The notes under the pieces are model-generated. The model was not told the DNA's origin, searched no databases, and saw only the letters and a list, made by a program, of their open reading frames with translations. A DNA stretch of 64,000 bases from Synchiropus splendidus (lineage: Eukaryota; Chordata; Actinopteri; Syngnathiformes; Callionymidae), in the NCBI RefSeq assembly GCF_027744825.2, contig NC_071342.1, forward strand, positions 14,279,501 through 14,343,500, given 5' to 3'. Within the stretch, counting starts at the first letter, position 1, and every line of letters starts with the position of its first letter. The translations under genes and the position numbers were made by a program. Positions 25,920 to 39,919 of the stretch are shown here, piece by piece.

Positions 25920-27026
25920 TTTTGTTCCTGATCTCTCTAAGTGCACGTCTTTCAACATCCATATTGTTAAAAACTTTGCTTCTAAAAGATCGATATGTGT
26001 CAGGTTAGCAAGTGTGGTGTTATTTTTTTTTTTTTTTTTGGATGATAAAATTGACACAGAGTGAGTTTTCAGCTTCACATCTAGGATGTAAACGTGACGT
26101 GTAAACAGGAATTAGGTGCTGCATTCAAGTTTTGTGTATCACTTTGGTCACCACACCTCAGCTCAACATGCACACACATCGCTCGTAGCTGCGTTGAACC
26201 AAACGGCAAACATTGTAACTGTGAACACAAACGACTCTTGTGTTTACATGCGCCAGCGTCGCCCCCCATCGCCGCCACACCCCTGCGCTCCCTCCACGCC
26301 TCCGAGGCCCCCTGAGAGGGCGGTAAAGCTCCGCTGATGGGGATGTCACTGACACTAAACACATTTGCATCGTCCCATGCATCGTGTTTGGAACATTTCG
26401 AAAGCACGGCAGCGACTGATGTTTGGCCACGGTGCGTGTACAGCAGATGATCAGGCGGATGAGCCAGAAAACATGCAGATATTTGTGTGGGGGAAACGTA
26501 TCTCCGAGTCAGACATTGATCACAAGCATGTAGAGCCACAGCACAGTACAAGAACGGTACTCGACCTTTCATTCCCTGCAAGCTCGGGGTCTCGCATGTT
26601 ATTGTCGTGAACGGGGGCCGGGGGGCTGGAAACAAGGCTCGCAGCAGCCATTGTTGAAAGAAAACGCCCCTTATCGCTCTCCGGCACCAGAGTGCACCCA
26701 GATCTGTCGTTGTTTGTGGGAGATGCTGGAAAAGACTCACGGTGTTACTGTGATCACACTCCCCTCTGTCATATCAGTGACGTTTTAACTCAGCTTGATA
26801 GCGCGCTTTGCTTAGTGTCCCGTCGGTGGAAACAGAGGAAGCAAACAGACAGTGTTGTAACCATGTTCGGAGATGTCTGCATCTTCACGGCTTTGCTCAA
26901 CAGGGAATCATCCCAAAATGGCTTCTGCGGTCGGGCTGCAGCACCTTCTACGGTCGACGTTAGCGACGACAATTTTATATTCTGTTCCGGATCCATCTAA
27001 CATGAAGACAGACCAGTGGGCTCGTT

Positions 27027-27073
27027 GATTGGCCGGCGGGCTGCGGGCGCTCACTAAACTCGCAGCTCATTGG
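27027..27073 (-). promoter_or_regulatory. zc3h6: Paired CCAAT boxes, probable zc3h6 promoter
   Basis: On the minus strand GCCAATC (27027-27033) and ACCAAT (27069-27074) lie in a CpG-rich segment about 2.2 kb upstream of the zc3h6 second exon. Position and orientation suit the core promoter of zc3h6. They lie about 0.8 kb from the fbln7 start codon, so divergent use is possible. This is inference from motifs only. Confidence 0.4.
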
Positions 27074-27674
27074 TTAAAGTCGCCGTCGATCCGTTTGGCA
27101 ACATCTGCAACGATGACGCGTTTTCCGACGCCATTCCAAGACCAAATACTTAAATTAAATTTACTCTAGGAATGGATTCTCAAGATATTTTTCTTTATTT
27201 ACAACTGCGTCGATTTTGTTTTGTCGAGAATCTGCTTGTTACAACCTTTCGTTTGCATCGGCCGCTCCCTGCCAGCAGATGTCGCTTGAGCACCACAAAT
27301 ACTGTCTGTAAACTACACTGTATAACGACGTTCAAAGTGTTTTCTTTTGGATGATACCGTATGTAATTACTGATTTACATCATTCTATTGTCGAGTGCAA
27401 TCCTAACGTTGCTTTTGACGTCGTCGTTTAATATTAAATAGGCATTAAACGCTTGTATTCCACGTACAAACGTGTTGTAAACTCAGATCGAGACTGACTA
27501 ATAAGTGTGACCCCTTCAGTGCATGTAGTGTTTCTTCAGTTGAGAGTCGTGGTAAACTTTAGTTTAGTTGCTGCTGACACCTCCAAATGCCAATGTAATG
27601 CATTTACCAGTCCAGAAACGAACTGGGAAGATGCAGGCAAAGCCTGGGTTTAATCTCAGTGGGAGGGATTCCTG

Positions 27675-27692
27675 CAGCAGCAGCAGCAGCAG
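27675..27692 (+). repeat. fbln7: CAG repeat upstream of fbln7 start codon
   Basis: Six consecutive CAG units lie about 160 bp before the fbln7 ATG, probably in its 5' UTR. The tract is short. Confidence 0.6.
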
Positions 27693-27853
27693 CACTTTCG
27701 GAACTATCCGGGAGCTCAGACGTTCAGAAGAAGAAGAGCATCATCTGCCTCCAACACCTGACTGAACTACCTGTTTTCTGGATTATAGAGAGAGAAACTC
27801 TCGCAGAATTCCCGGAGAGCAGCTCCACATCACCGTGGCAGGAGGTGCTCGAG

Positions 27854-30800
27854 ATGACTTTCGCACACAGGTGTTTGTTTTTACTGTGTCTGGCAGCCTT
27901 CCATCCCACTCGAGCTGCGGTGCAGGTAAGTCAACCACATCAACAAGGATGCTGGTTTTCACTTCTTCTATACAAATACTCCATTATTGTAAGTGTCTGG
28001 CTTCTGAGTTTATAATACATTTGCATTTCCATCGTTTTAATGAAACATTTGCAAAGACTATTTCAAGGTTTAAAGAGTTTATTTCACTTGTTATATATCA
28101 GATGCCGTTGTTATTGTTAGATTCCAAATGTGAGGAATTATAAAACTGTTGTTCCAAATGAGCATGTGATTAATAACCCTTTCTGGAGGGATTACTGAAG
28201 GAAGTGCAAGGGCAATTTTAAAGTCTTCCCATTCAGATGGATGCAAAGAGCCTGGGTCGTCCCACGACCACGCATAATATACAAAAGGATTTTGGACGAT
28301 TGTCCCGCTGACATCTGCCAGACAGCTTTTGAGAGCCGCTGTGTTTGCAAGAGACATGCAGGCTTCAAATTACTTTTGTGTTCAAGAGTGAGTGAACCAA
28401 ACTTGTTCGGTTTTGTCCCTGGGAATGCAGAGTCTTCTTCTTCAGGTGACTTTTGAAGGCGTTGAAGAGGGACAGATGTCAACAGCAGTTGTTTAGGACG
28501 ACTGAAGATGGTTGAATGAGCGTAATGAATGGATTTATGGCTGCTCATGGTGGAAGTCTTATTGTGAAAGACTTGTATACTGTGAGTTGTAGGACCATCA
28601 GGAAGTATCTCCTCACAAACATCACATCACCCCTCAACTGGGAAAGACTTGAAACTGTGTCAATGCATCAAATCCCAATGCTAAATTGCTCATCTTTTGT
28701 AAATTGTTTGGATAAAAGTATGGCATTGTTTTTAAGCCTTTCTTGCACCTTAGAACGTTTTCTGTTGACTGCTTGTTTTCATGTACATTTGTATGAACTG
28801 GAACCATGACTTCTGTTCCAAGTTATTTTCATAACATTTTAGCAATATTTCTCAACTACTTCAATCGGCTCTTCACAAGCAGCAGCTCTGCTCTGAGTCT
28901 CCAACAGTTGTCAACCTTCTGCAACTTCGTATGGTTCGGAAAAATCTCCACCTGAGCTTGAAATGAATGTTGTGATTTCTTTTATTTTCTCCCTCATCCT
29001 CTTGTGTTTAATATACGGCTGCGTTTTCATCTCCCTTTTGGCGCCCCCTACAGACATGCATGGACAAGCACCAGGTCGTCGGGGTCCTCCGACAAATGGA
29101 GAAGTTCCTAAAAGGTCAGGAGATGCGGTTCACAGAAGGCCTGCGGATTATGAAGTCCAAACTGGCGACTCTTCAGAATTCCGTCTCCAAGTTGCCTCAG
29201 GCTGACCAGTCGGCCGGTGAGTCACTCCAGAATCACACTTATCCTGCATAGAATAAAAGTTTACTCCACTGCTGCAAAACAGCTTTTATTGTTCCATCTG
29301 GATCAATATTATTTCCCCCCCGACATTAATACATGATGTGAAGAGACAGAAGGGGGTGAGTCCACATGTGGCACAGGTTGTCTGCTTTCTATTTGAGATC
29401 ATTTATATGTTCAAGGTAGCAGACGCCGAGACATTTTTTCCTCCCAGAAATGGAGAGATTTTGACTATTATGGGCTTATGAAGGCTTCCAAAAAGCACAA
29501 GGGCGTCTCAGTTACAGAACTGGACACTTGACAGAGGAAGTGGATTTGTAGAATTATGTTGGTTGGCAGCAGAGCAGGTACTGAGGACAATTTGTTAGAG
29601 ATGGGCCTATTATGTCTGTATTATGGCTCTGTGCAGGGAATTTAGGAGGATAGGCAGCGATTTGTGGGAAGAATAGGAAAAGTCTGCCGCCCTTCTCGCC
29701 ATGTCCCGACACAGAATGTGTCTTCTTTGCAGTGTTGGGTGTAACGGGTTTCAAAGTAATGCATTATTGTAATCAGATTACATTTGTCAGAGTAGCACTA
29801 GTGTGACACATTACCAGTCATAATGTCAGTAGTCACATTTCTGTTGCAACTGCACTACTATTCGGGAGCAGTGAGACATAAATGAAGCGCACCTTTCAAT
29901 GTGCACCTACATTTTTTGGTGTCACCCGCTAGGAAGACTTCATCATTTAAGAGGTGGACTTTTTAAAAGTGTATTTATTTTATTTGTGGAAAATACTGTA
30001 GGTAAGAATTTCACCACTCTCAACCACTGCAAACAAAGACGATAAAATCTTTTCTTTCAAAATGGAGTTGAGCTGACACAAGAATTTTGTTTGTGTTTGT
30101 TTTGTTTATTGCATGATGGCGAAAAATGTGTTTTTGGTTGCGTTGCATCTAAAAGCAGTGTAACTAATTACTTGTAATTACCTTACAACTAGTTAAAGAA
30201 AGGCATTATTTCTTTAAAAAAAAGTAACTAATGATATGTAATAGATTTAATAGAACAATCCGACCAGACTCATTTGAGGTCTGACTCCAAGACAAAATGT
30301 AAGTTCATTGAAGTAAATATGGAAAACAATTTAGAACTGAACCTTTGGCTGCAATAACATTCATTGTTGTGAGAACCTCAACTGAAGCAGTGCATTGTGG
30401 GACTTGCAGGATGAGTGATGGAAAAATACTATTGATCCCTGAGCGAAATCCACTCTTCATGTTTTGCTTTGTGAAGGTATATTAGCATGGTTCCATAACA
30501 ATCCTTTGCAAAGTTATGTGTTTGTGGCCCTTAGGCTAACACTATTAGAGCCTAAGGTTTCAATGTCAAACTGTTTGGACTGTTTCTAGAGACATTCAGC
30601 TCTGTGTCTGGAGTAAGCAGTGCTGCCTCTAACTTTGCTATGCATTGCAATGCTAACATGCTAATTCTTGGTTACTACATAGTTATACTGAGACATTATG
30701 TAGCGTCGAGTCAAATATAATTTAGCTCATTTGAAGATTACAAAAAAATAGTTCCAATACTTTCAGCTAGGATCTAAAAGTCAACCCTCAAGCACTAAAC

Positions 30801-33800
30801 TCCGTCGTCCTGTGGCTCACATCTCAGTTAGTAATTCAGACAAGATTGTTGTGCTTGTAAAAAAAAGTAAGTGCTGAAGTGGAAACAGCCATTTGAAGTT
30901 AAAGGAACGTTTTTCTCATGTGAGGGAAGAAAAGGCTACATTATAACACGTTCAAGTTGTTATATAATGTTTTATATTTCGAGCGTATTTTAAACAGGTA
31001 GGATGCAAACTTTCCAGATCCTCTTGGCTGCTGGTGCCAATGTGACTCATGCAAACAGCTCTCTGCTGCTTCAATGTAAATGAGGCGTTAAAGGGTCCAT
31101 TCCCATGAAAGCCCAGTGCTGCTGCCCAGTGACACGTGTTTATCCTCAGGCAGAGAATGCCAGAGGATGTCTGAAGGCTTTACTCCACATGTGACCGACC
31201 TTCTCTCCGCTACAGCTCCCACCACCTGCCCCGCCCTGGAGGAGCCTTTGCATGGAACCAAGTTCGGCTCAAAGTATTTGGTGGGACATGAGGTCCACTT
31301 CATCTGCTCTCAAGGCTACTCCCTGGCTGGTTCTGCCACGCGTGTGTGCCGGGACAACGGCACCTGGAGTGGCATCAGTGCGGCCTGCAAAGGTGAGACA
31401 GGGCGGACGTTTGAAGGGCAAATTTGGCGGCGCAGGTGAAATAGATCTCCACACAGAGAGATACCAGGCGGAGAAAAGAAGCCTTTCACTGGAGCACACT
31501 GAAAGAGAACCTTGTTAAAATGGCATTAAATGTCCCTGAACACTGAGAAACACCTGTACCTCATTCCTCTGTGTGGTTCCTCCCCCTGCCCCTCATTGAG
31601 AGCTACTGTAAACCCCCTCCTCTTCTTGCTCATGTTTCTTTCTGACAGAGATCTGTCCCAGATATTATAGCTTCACCGAGGTCCGATAGCAGGCAGCTAT
31701 GCCAAGTATGCTATTGATTGCCTGCAGCGGAGGCACTTTCTAAAATTCCAAGTGCCACACCGGGTTGAACATGTGCGCGCGTTTATTGACACTGGTGGTT
31801 AGAGCAACACGAGGAGGCTCAACCGCGCACACTGTTATCACTGTTCTGGGTCCGTCCAGGACTTGCATCCGAGAGCTAAATTTACCGACGCTGAAAAAGA
31901 AGCACAGAAAGAAGTTAGAAAGAGTTTATAAATATCTCCCGGAGTGAAGTGGGCCTTTTCAAGCTCCGGTCAAAGGGCGGCCCCTGGAGAAGCCAAATAA
32001 ATATTAGAGAGGTTTGGTGTCCATCCAGTAAACTGTGGCTTGGTGGCTGAGTGAGCAGAGGATCTTTCCAACATCTGCCTCCAAACAAATTTGAACATTT
32101 GTTGGAGTTATCTTTACATTTAAGCCTGCTATTTATAACGTGTATTGATACATGGTTCTCTTCCTATAGAGCACTGTTTTACTCATGCGGAGAAATGAGT
32201 CATACTATTTGAAGATTCAGAACATATAATTTACATCAACAGAGCAACAGCAGGGTTTTAAGATCTGGTTGCAGGGGAAGCAGGGAAAAGATTTCACTCT
32301 TCACCTCCAGCTCTTCTGGGGAAATTGAAAGTGTTTGCAGTTTTACTGAAAGGGTTAGACTCAGGGTCTGTTCTACCTTGGAACAGCTCACCGCCAAGGC
32401 GACCAAGAGGCATCCCGACTAGCTTCTCACTATATAGACAAAGACTATGCCTGAACGCATGTCATGTCTCAGTCTGGTCCAACTACCAGGTGGGATTCCA
32501 ACACTTAAAGACTTCAGAAAGAGCCTTATCATCCGGAGTCTCAGCACCAGGAATGCAAACACTCAACATGAAGGCACCATTAGTATCTTCTGAGTGGCAA
32601 AGTCTATGTACAAGTGAAATCTGAAGGAAGATGTGGTTTATGACTGACTTCAAAGCTTGATGCAACATGGCATGACTCTTGCATCAAGAGGACTCCCTAT
32701 TTTCGACAACATCAATTGCAATAGAGTACCATACACAGTGATGTCCGGGTCATGTGAGGTTGGCACCGTTTTACTGGAAGGTTTGATTTCCTTCAACTGA
32801 TCCAGAAGGTCTTGTGGGGGCGAAACTACAGTTTCCTGTTTTCACTGCAGACATCAGCGAGTGTGCAAGCAACCCCTGCCAAAATGGAGGCACGTGTGTG
32901 GAGGGTGTGAACCAGTACAAGTGTAGCTGCCCGCCGAGCTGGAGCGGATCCCACTGCCAGCACCAAACTCAGACAGGTGGGTCCCAGGAATGCCCGTCTC
33001 GTGTTTCACCGGGAATAATTTGCATGTTTGTAGCACCGCCGGAGTGGAGCGTGGTGAACGATCCCGCGTTCAGCCGGAAACCCCGGTGCGCTCAGGTGAA
33101 CCAGGCCCAACACTGCAGCTGCGACGCCGGCTTCCACATGAGCGGCACCTCAGACAGCAGCATCTGTCAGGGTGAGCTGGAGCGAAAACGTTTCACTCAG
33201 AAAGCAAAGCGGGTTGATTTGAAATCCCACTGCCGAGCCAAGTATGTAACAAATAATCCTCTCTCAGCGCACTCAAGCTGCTTAGCTCAGGTCACAGTAC
33301 AGTTGAGTAACTGCTTGAAAACTTGTTTTGTTTTGTCAACAGACGTCAACGAGTGTGAGGTTTACCGACTGGACCAAGGAGGGAAGCTGTGCATCCACGA
33401 GTGTGTCAACGTCCCCGGCTCCTACCACTGCTCCTGCCCCAGAGGCTACAAGCTGCTCGCTGACGGGCGGAGCTGTGAGGGTGAGTGGACGGCATGGACC
33501 AGGTGAGAGATGTACCTGTGAGTTACACTGCGGAGAAGGCGCCAACACTGTGCCTCTGTGGTGGATTCATATGAAGCTCACCCTGCATGCCAGTGGAACC
33601 AATGACCTCACCGTTTCCCAGAAGAAAAGTCCTCGAAGACGTGAAGCGTTTGCGGGAGACTAAACTACACAAACCAAATAAACAATCCGACCATAGAAGC
33701 CCCTGATCAGACTGTGGTAACCAGGAAGGCCCGAGTCCTTCTGGCAAATGTCTCACTCAAATGCCTCGACTGTTTTGTCTTCCAGATGTGGATGAGTGTT

Positions 33801-35610
33801 TAAGCCAGCAGCACAACTGTAGCCGAGGGACTACTTGTATCAACACGGGTGGAGGTTTCCAGTGTGTCAACCCGGAGTGTCCACGTTCCCATGGCAACGT
33901 CAGCTACGTCAAGACTTCTCCCTTGTAAGTGGACACGACCTGCTTGTCGTGGTCATAAATGGAGCTTCAGTGCGACGTGCAGTACATTTGGGTGTGATCG
34001 GTTCATGGACACGGTTCGCCAGCTTGTTAAAAATCGAACCCCCTGAAGGCTGCTGCAAATGGAATGCTGGTCAGCTTTTCCAGTGTGTTCACCCCCTCGA
34101 AGCAGCCATCAATCTTATGTAAGGAAATTGTTGAAAATGTGACAGCTGTCGTTAATCCTGCTCAAGAAGGTAGCAAGGCCTCCACCCTTCCAGTGCCTTT
34201 GATGGGAAGATGGAAATGTGCCTTTCATGTTCTCTGATGACTAACAAACTTATAAATGCAGAGATCATTTTGCCCCAAGTGCCCGACCGCATCTGGCAAA
34301 GAGTGTGTTCCATGTGTCAAGAGTGACTCAGTTTACCAAAACCTCTAAATCAAATGTAACAGTCTGTTGAGGACACTGGCAGGAAACACGGATCTACCAG
34401 GATCTTCTGGAAATCTTGGTTAGAAGCAGGAACGTGCTCAGATGTTTTGGGGGCTTGTGCCCAAAAAACATCAGGGCAATTATCAATAATAATAATAATA
34501 ATAATAGGCTCATGATTCTTTTTCATGGTGGGGAGCTGAACTTAACTTACTTAAGACTGTAGACAGCAGAATCTATCTACATGGATGGATCTCGGGAAGT
34601 GGGTTCAGATGAAGAGATTCTGTTGCAAACATCTGAAAATGAAGACATTATGCTGACTTGCTCCCATTTGTTCGACACTTGTCCTATGTGCATGATCAAT
34701 TCTAGAGTAACAAACCAGCTTCTTAGTACCCAGGTGAGTGTTCCAAGGCAAGGTGGCAACTTGACTCCACTCTGTGAGACCAGAGGTGGGATGGCCATGG
34801 CCAAGCGGAATCGATGTTTGATGCGTACCCTTCAATACTGTGTCATGAAACCTCATTGACCCATCATAGTTGCATACATCTAACTTGTGAAGACACTACA
34901 AGAGGTTTGTACACACACAACCTAGAACACCATTCAGAAGTGTCAGACGGCTGACTGGCACTCAGAGCCACTGCACCTCACCCTGAAAGAAACAACCATG
35001 AGGAGGACTGTGAACAGAACCACACATGAGCCACACCTGTCTGGAGTCAAAAGCAGTTCTAGAAAACTCTCCTTGGCCTAAGTTGGTGTGTACTAGCCGC
35101 CTCTCTTGAACACATCAGCTGTTCCTACGGGGACAGATTAATGATGTAAGTGTTCAGACCCTTCATGTGATGGATCAGCTTCACAGAGAATGCGTGATGG
35201 TATTTCAGCGACTTAAGTTGCCCTTGCTCTCTTGCAGCCAGTGTGAGAGGAACCCCTGCCCCATGGAAAGTCGCTCCTGCCACCTGGCCCCGAAGACCTT
35301 CTCCTTCCACTATCTGTCACTGCCCTCCAGCCTGAAGACCCCAGCAACTCTCTTCCGCATGGCGACGGCGACAGCCCCCGGGCGCACGGGGCCCGACAGC
35401 CTTCGCTTTGGTATCGTGGGGGGGAACTCCAGGGGCACTTTTGTCATGCAGCGGTCGGACAGACAGACCGGTGAGCTGATTCTGGTACAGCAGTTGCGCG
35501 GACCACAGCAGATCAGCGTGGACGTGGACATGTCCGAATATATGGACCGTACTTTTCAGGCTAAGCACGTAGCCAGAGTTCACGTTCTAGTTTCTCAGTA
35601 CAACTTCTAA
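27854..35610 (+). CDS. fbln7: Fibulin-7
   Basis: This is a secreted extracellular-matrix glycoprotein of the fibulin family. Eight exons join in frame: 27854-27925, 29054-29216, 31216-31392, 32851-32976, 33034-33171, 33343-33480, 33786-33924 and 35238-35610, giving 441 aa, close to mammalian fibulin-7. Exon 1 encodes a signal peptide (MTFAHRCLFLLCLAAFHPTR). Exon 2 is a probable coiled coil with a GQEMRFTEGLRIMKSKLATL stretch. Exon 3 is one sushi/CCP module (FGSKYLVGHEVHF ... NGTWSGISAACK), which is the fibulin-7 hallmark. Exons 4-7 carry EGF-like units, including an EGF (SNPCQNGGTC) and two calcium-binding EGFs starting DVNEC and DVDEC. The last exon encodes the fibulin C-terminal module (SFHYLSLPSSLKTP, FGIVGGNSRG). 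A polyadenylation signal AATAAA lies at 36015-36020, giving a 3' UTR of about 0.4 kb. Confidence 0.96.
29217..31215 (+). other. fbln7: fbln7 intron 2 with repeat debris
   Basis: This 2-kb intron has no recognised gene. Between about 29730 and 30200 it contains CAGTGTTGGGTGTAACG at one end and related GTAACTAATTACTTGTAA sequence at the other, which resembles a common non-autonomous fish DNA element. The remainder is unremarkable. Confidence 0.5.
29730..30200. repeat. Probable non-autonomous DNA transposon remnant
   Basis: The left end AGTGTTGGGTGTAACG with alternating GTAAT/ATTAC motifs and the right part rich in GTAACTAATTAC motifs are typical of an abundant fish element. The ends are degenerate and I could not define exact boundaries or a target duplication. 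Confidence 0.4.
33925..35237 (+). other. fbln7: Last fbln7 intron, no gene seen
   Basis: This 1.3-kb intron separates the DVDEC calcium-binding EGF exon from the fibulin C-terminal exon. It contains an AAT microsatellite at 34485-34507 and chance open frames, but nothing with a recognisable family signature. Confidence 0.6.
34485..34507 (+). repeat. AAT microsatellite
   Basis: About seven tandem AAT/ATA units lie in the last fbln7 intron. Confidence 0.7.
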
Positions 35611-36014
35611 GAGAGGCCACACGACCTGATCAGCTCCACCCCCCAGTAGCGAGTCACTTGTTAGTGACCGTGTCTCCAGTTTGAGAGAAGCAAGACTACA
35701 CCAAGTAATCGCAGCATAAAACATTTTACTGCTGAATGTACTGACCAAACGCCGAATTGATGATTTAGAAGTGAAGAATCTTGGTACGGGAGTCGTTGAT
35801 GCTCATTTCTATGTTGTCATCCATAATATTTTGTAAATTTGTATTTTTCTTTTTGTACTGTAGCATTGTTAGCAAATGTCATTCATTCTAAGGGAGTTTT
35901 TGTAAACGGTACACGTTTCTTTACCGTTACCTTTTGTTTGAAGTAATCTGATTGTACACAAAGGCTGGTTCGGCAAGCTACAACTATGGGACGTAGACTT
36001 TTCTACACAACTGA

Positions 36015-36020
36015 AATAAA
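36015..36020 (+). terminator. fbln7: fbln7 polyadenylation signal
   Basis: A canonical AATAAA lies 405 bp after the fbln7 stop codon, in an otherwise gene-free stretch. It is the best candidate for the fbln7 3' end. Confidence 0.6.
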
Positions 36021-39000
36021 ATCAGTCACACTTTGCTGTCAAGAGTAGCCTCTGTTATTCTCGAAAACACTGTCGTGCACAAGTGGATGAAACATTATGG
36101 AGGTTCAAGCTAAGAAAAAACGCTATTGATCTCCAAACAATTCAGTGATGCAGAAGAGCTCAGAAGTCTCTGCCATACGGATGTTGAATTTATTCCACCA
36201 TTTGGGAGCCAAGACGACAAGCAGATGTGAATTCCTAGAGCGAGACAATCCACTCAGTTGTGAGGGAAGAGCAAGCTGATGCTGACCAGAGTGGGCGGGC
36301 CATTATTAAGTTAAACCTGATCCCCAATGTGTACACTGGTTTTGATCCATTTGTGGCTCAGTTGGGAAGTTCCTGAGTCTTAAAAAATGGATTCAGGGAA
36401 CTAGTGTAAGGAGCGTAGGGGTGGTGTTGTGTGGGAGACCAGATGAGATGCTGCATCCTGGATGACATCCGATGGTACGAGATGAGTGCTAAGACCAGCC
36501 AGGAGGTAGTTGCACTTGTCAAGACCTGAGATGAGAAGAGTCGATGTTTAAACAGAGAGCAGATTTCCACAGCAGGAACACTGACCAGAAAGAGTGTGGT
36601 GAAATTCACTGAAGCTGAAAATGGGTGAATACAACATGATGTGGTTGAAAATTTGGAGCTTTAAGCTACCAACTCATCTTTAGGTGGAAGATAAAACCAT
36701 CTATTTTCATTTACTTATCCAAGGTTGGACTGAGTTGTTTCCATCAAACTAACTCCAGGTCTTCTGTCTGAGGTGTTGTCAGGTCAGAAAGGCATCTGGG
36801 AGGAAGTGCGACCAAGCTCCTCAACCTGTCTCTATGGAAGAAGTGGAACAGGGTGGGAGCTAACTTCCAACGCTAAGCTTTGCCTTTTGGCACAGCTTTT
36901 TTCCATCGAAGACAATGTGAGATGGACGTCAGTGTCGGAACCGCTGTGTTCGGATCATGTTAACAATCCTTAGCCAGATTTCTGGTCTATATAGAAGATA
37001 GATTCCCGGTTTAAAGGAACACATTGAATCTCTGAGAAGATTCAAGTTCCACAGATTGTCATGTTCCTCCATTACTCTGGTTTCCAAAAGTTATTTCTCT
37101 GCCTAATGTTGAACACGTGCTGTTGTGGCTTCCATCCTTTCCATCAAGGGATTTACATGGCAGTAAAAAAAAAAAAAAGTTGTTCATGTTTCCAGGAGGA
37201 ACAGAAGAATCGTGGAGAATCAAGAAGGAAACTGCAGATGTAATTTCCTTAGTGTAACATACCAGGAGTGCCCACGTTGTCGTCTGCACCCCTGCTCGCA
37301 TGCCTCATCCGTTCTGGAGGACATAGACACAGACAGGTCATGACACCAGACTGTGGAGAGTCATGATGGCAACACGTGGTGTCCAGTGCCAGGTTTGGCA
37401 TCTTCATCAGTGTGACTTCAGTGTCCCTCCCTGCTCCAACACTTAACCCGGATCACAACATCCCAAATCACACTGAGGTAAAAACTGTGGAATTTCACTA
37501 CACTCTCTAATAGTCAAGACGTTTAGATGACAAGAAGCATGAGCCGTTCAGTGACAGGAAAAAAGGGAAAACAATCTCATGTCACAGATTCCTGAAATTC
37601 CAAGGGAAATAGAGTGGAGTGGATAATAGAGGATAGAAATTCAATAACCGCACAGGGGGACTCTTTTTGATAGGAGATTTGTGAGTTCAATGAATGAAAT
37701 GTGGTGAGACACACAAAGAAGTTAACAATGTTTTAGTTAGTAACATCCTGGTTTTTAGGAGAAGGAGGCTGGTGGATGAGACTAAGCAGCTATGTGTAAA
37801 AAACTGTTGAAAACTGTTTCAAAAGTGACTAAGACTCATCAGCAGTTCATACAAGTATAGACCTCATCTTAAACTGATATAATATATATAAAAATATTTG
37901 CTTATTCACAGCAAAACAGGAAATATGTTTCAGTATTTGGGAGATTGACGTTTGAATTAGCTCAACTTTCAATCGACAGATGAGATTCTCATTAAAAATG
38001 CAAATGTTTTCTCAAACAACTTGATGAGTGGCAAGAGTAGTTTAAAGATATTAAACAGACCTCTGCGCCTATCATTTCCTCTTTCTGCTCGTTCACATCA
38101 TGTGTCTCGGGGCTGCAGTTTATCTCACCTACTTGGTTGTTTTTTACAGTTAATACACTTCTTTCCTGCCTTACAAGAGTGTTACGTGAGGAATAAGGAC
38201 CGAATCTTCGACATAACTAAGATAAGTTAACCGAAAACTTGATTGAAGTCACACTAAGGGAACCTGAACGCATCATGGTGATTCATCTTCTACTTAGACA
38301 TCCAGAAGTTACGCGTCGCCCACAAACGCAAGGTTCCCCATGTTGTCGATCACTTCCTGGTTGCACAGTTAATAAGAAACACAAGATGTTCTTATCGTTT
38401 CCTGGCGTAGATGCTCGCTGAATATTGTTCTTTCTGCATATTGACCAAGAAAAGCATGTTCATGGTTGGGTAAGTGAACTATAAACTGGTTGTTGACTGA
38501 CTGGACCAGTGTTTTGTTGCTTGATACATTTGGATTGTGCTTAGTGACAGACTAATTCTGAGACAATGCTTTTGAAGAGCATCTTATATTATCAGTATTA
38601 TCAAATGTTCCAAAACAACATTTACTTCCAAACAATCACCAAACAAATTACGGAAACACTCTTCCTGTTTAATCTGAACACACCTGCTTCCATACAGAGG
38701 TAAATTTCTAACGGCCGTGAAAAGACACATTCCATCTCAGCCTCATGAAGCTCCTCAGAATTATGAAATTACAGGAATCAGCCCACCCCATCTGTACAAA
38801 CAACCAATGAGCCGCAGGTGTTTACCGGAGGACAGCCTGCCAACGTAAGAAAAACCATTCCACACACAGACAAAAAAAAGGTTTGTTCCTGTGTTGGAGG
38901 AAGGAAAAAAGAAAATCAAAAGAGTTAAAACGCCACATTGTAAACACACATGTAGTAAGTACACTTTAAACACAAATAAATAACCAAATACAAAAAAAAT

Positions 39001-39919
39001 AACTCCGGAACCATGAACAAGAGTATTGCTCCCACAAGACGCATCACGAACTTATAGACACAAACACCAGGAAGAATCGCCGCGACACAATCGCACACCA
39101 GTGTAATATCGGGCCTCACACCAGAACAGAACATAGGCACAGCTTTGATATCCAAAGTGCATAGGAGCGAATGGTTACTTCATGTCAGAAATGCTGATCA
39201 GATTTCAGCGCTGAAAAAAAAAGTCCACACAGTGAAGATGAAATCTATTTTGATTTCAGAAGAAGTCTTTAAAGTTCATAAATATAAATCTGTTTACTTA
39301 GATCCCCATAAATACTAAATGATATTGAGCAGTGTGGTCAGGTTACATTTGCACGTGAGGCCAGTGTTGCATGTCAGTTATATTGCACCAAACCTTTGAG
39401 GGGAGCCTCAATGCTGAACATACGGCTGCTTCTGGTGGAAAAAGGTTGTTGCTTCTCGATCGGTTTGTCAGTTGCTCTCAATGTCTAATTGTGCTTTACG
39501 TCTTACTGCAACCAGACTAATATGGGATGTTCCTCTCTGATGCAGTTTTTCATCAAACAAATGAGAGGAAATCCAGAGCAAGTGAGGTTTCATTTTTACA
39601 GTGAAAACAAGGCCAACTTTCCTTGCTTCAGCTGTATTGTAGTGTTTTGTGTTGGCTGGTTCTGACACTGCTCTGCATGCAAACCTAACCGTGGACACCC
39701 ATCCCAACATTACATAAGTTTCTTAAGATTAAAAATAAATTAACATAAAACAAATCATCTCTTTGGAAACAAAAAGGCTTTTAAGAAATCGCAGGTAATT
39801 GTTGAAGCAGTTGCACAATTCACGCTGCAGAGTTAAGGACGTGAGGAGAATCCTGGTGACGTGCAGTCACCATCCGGAATTATGAAGAGTCCAGCATCAC
39901 AGCTGGTTTTTCCTCGGCC
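36021..39919. other. Intergenic region between fbln7 and tmem87b
   Basis: This 3.9-kb region separates two convergent genes. Its right-hand part should include the tmem87b 3' UTR. It has no open frame with a recognisable protein and no clear repeat structure. Confidence 0.6.

Larger units (their letters stand above)
24819..27853. other. zc3h6 5' end, shared upstream region and fbln7 5' UTR
   Basis: This 3-kb region lies between the zc3h6 second exon and the fbln7 start codon. The left part is presumably the zc3h6 first intron and includes a transposon remnant at 25643-25919. The GC- and CpG-richer part near 26900-27100 looks like a promoter for zc3h6 on the minus strand. The right end, from about 27500, should hold the fbln7 first exon 5' UTR. 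No other gene was recognised. Confidence 0.5.

Noticed and set aside
26790..26996. Minus-strand frame near the CCAAT boxes as zc3h6 exon 1
   Set aside because: It lies in the right place but has no convincing donor in the needed phase and no similarity to the ZC3H6 N-terminus; it may be 5' UTR.
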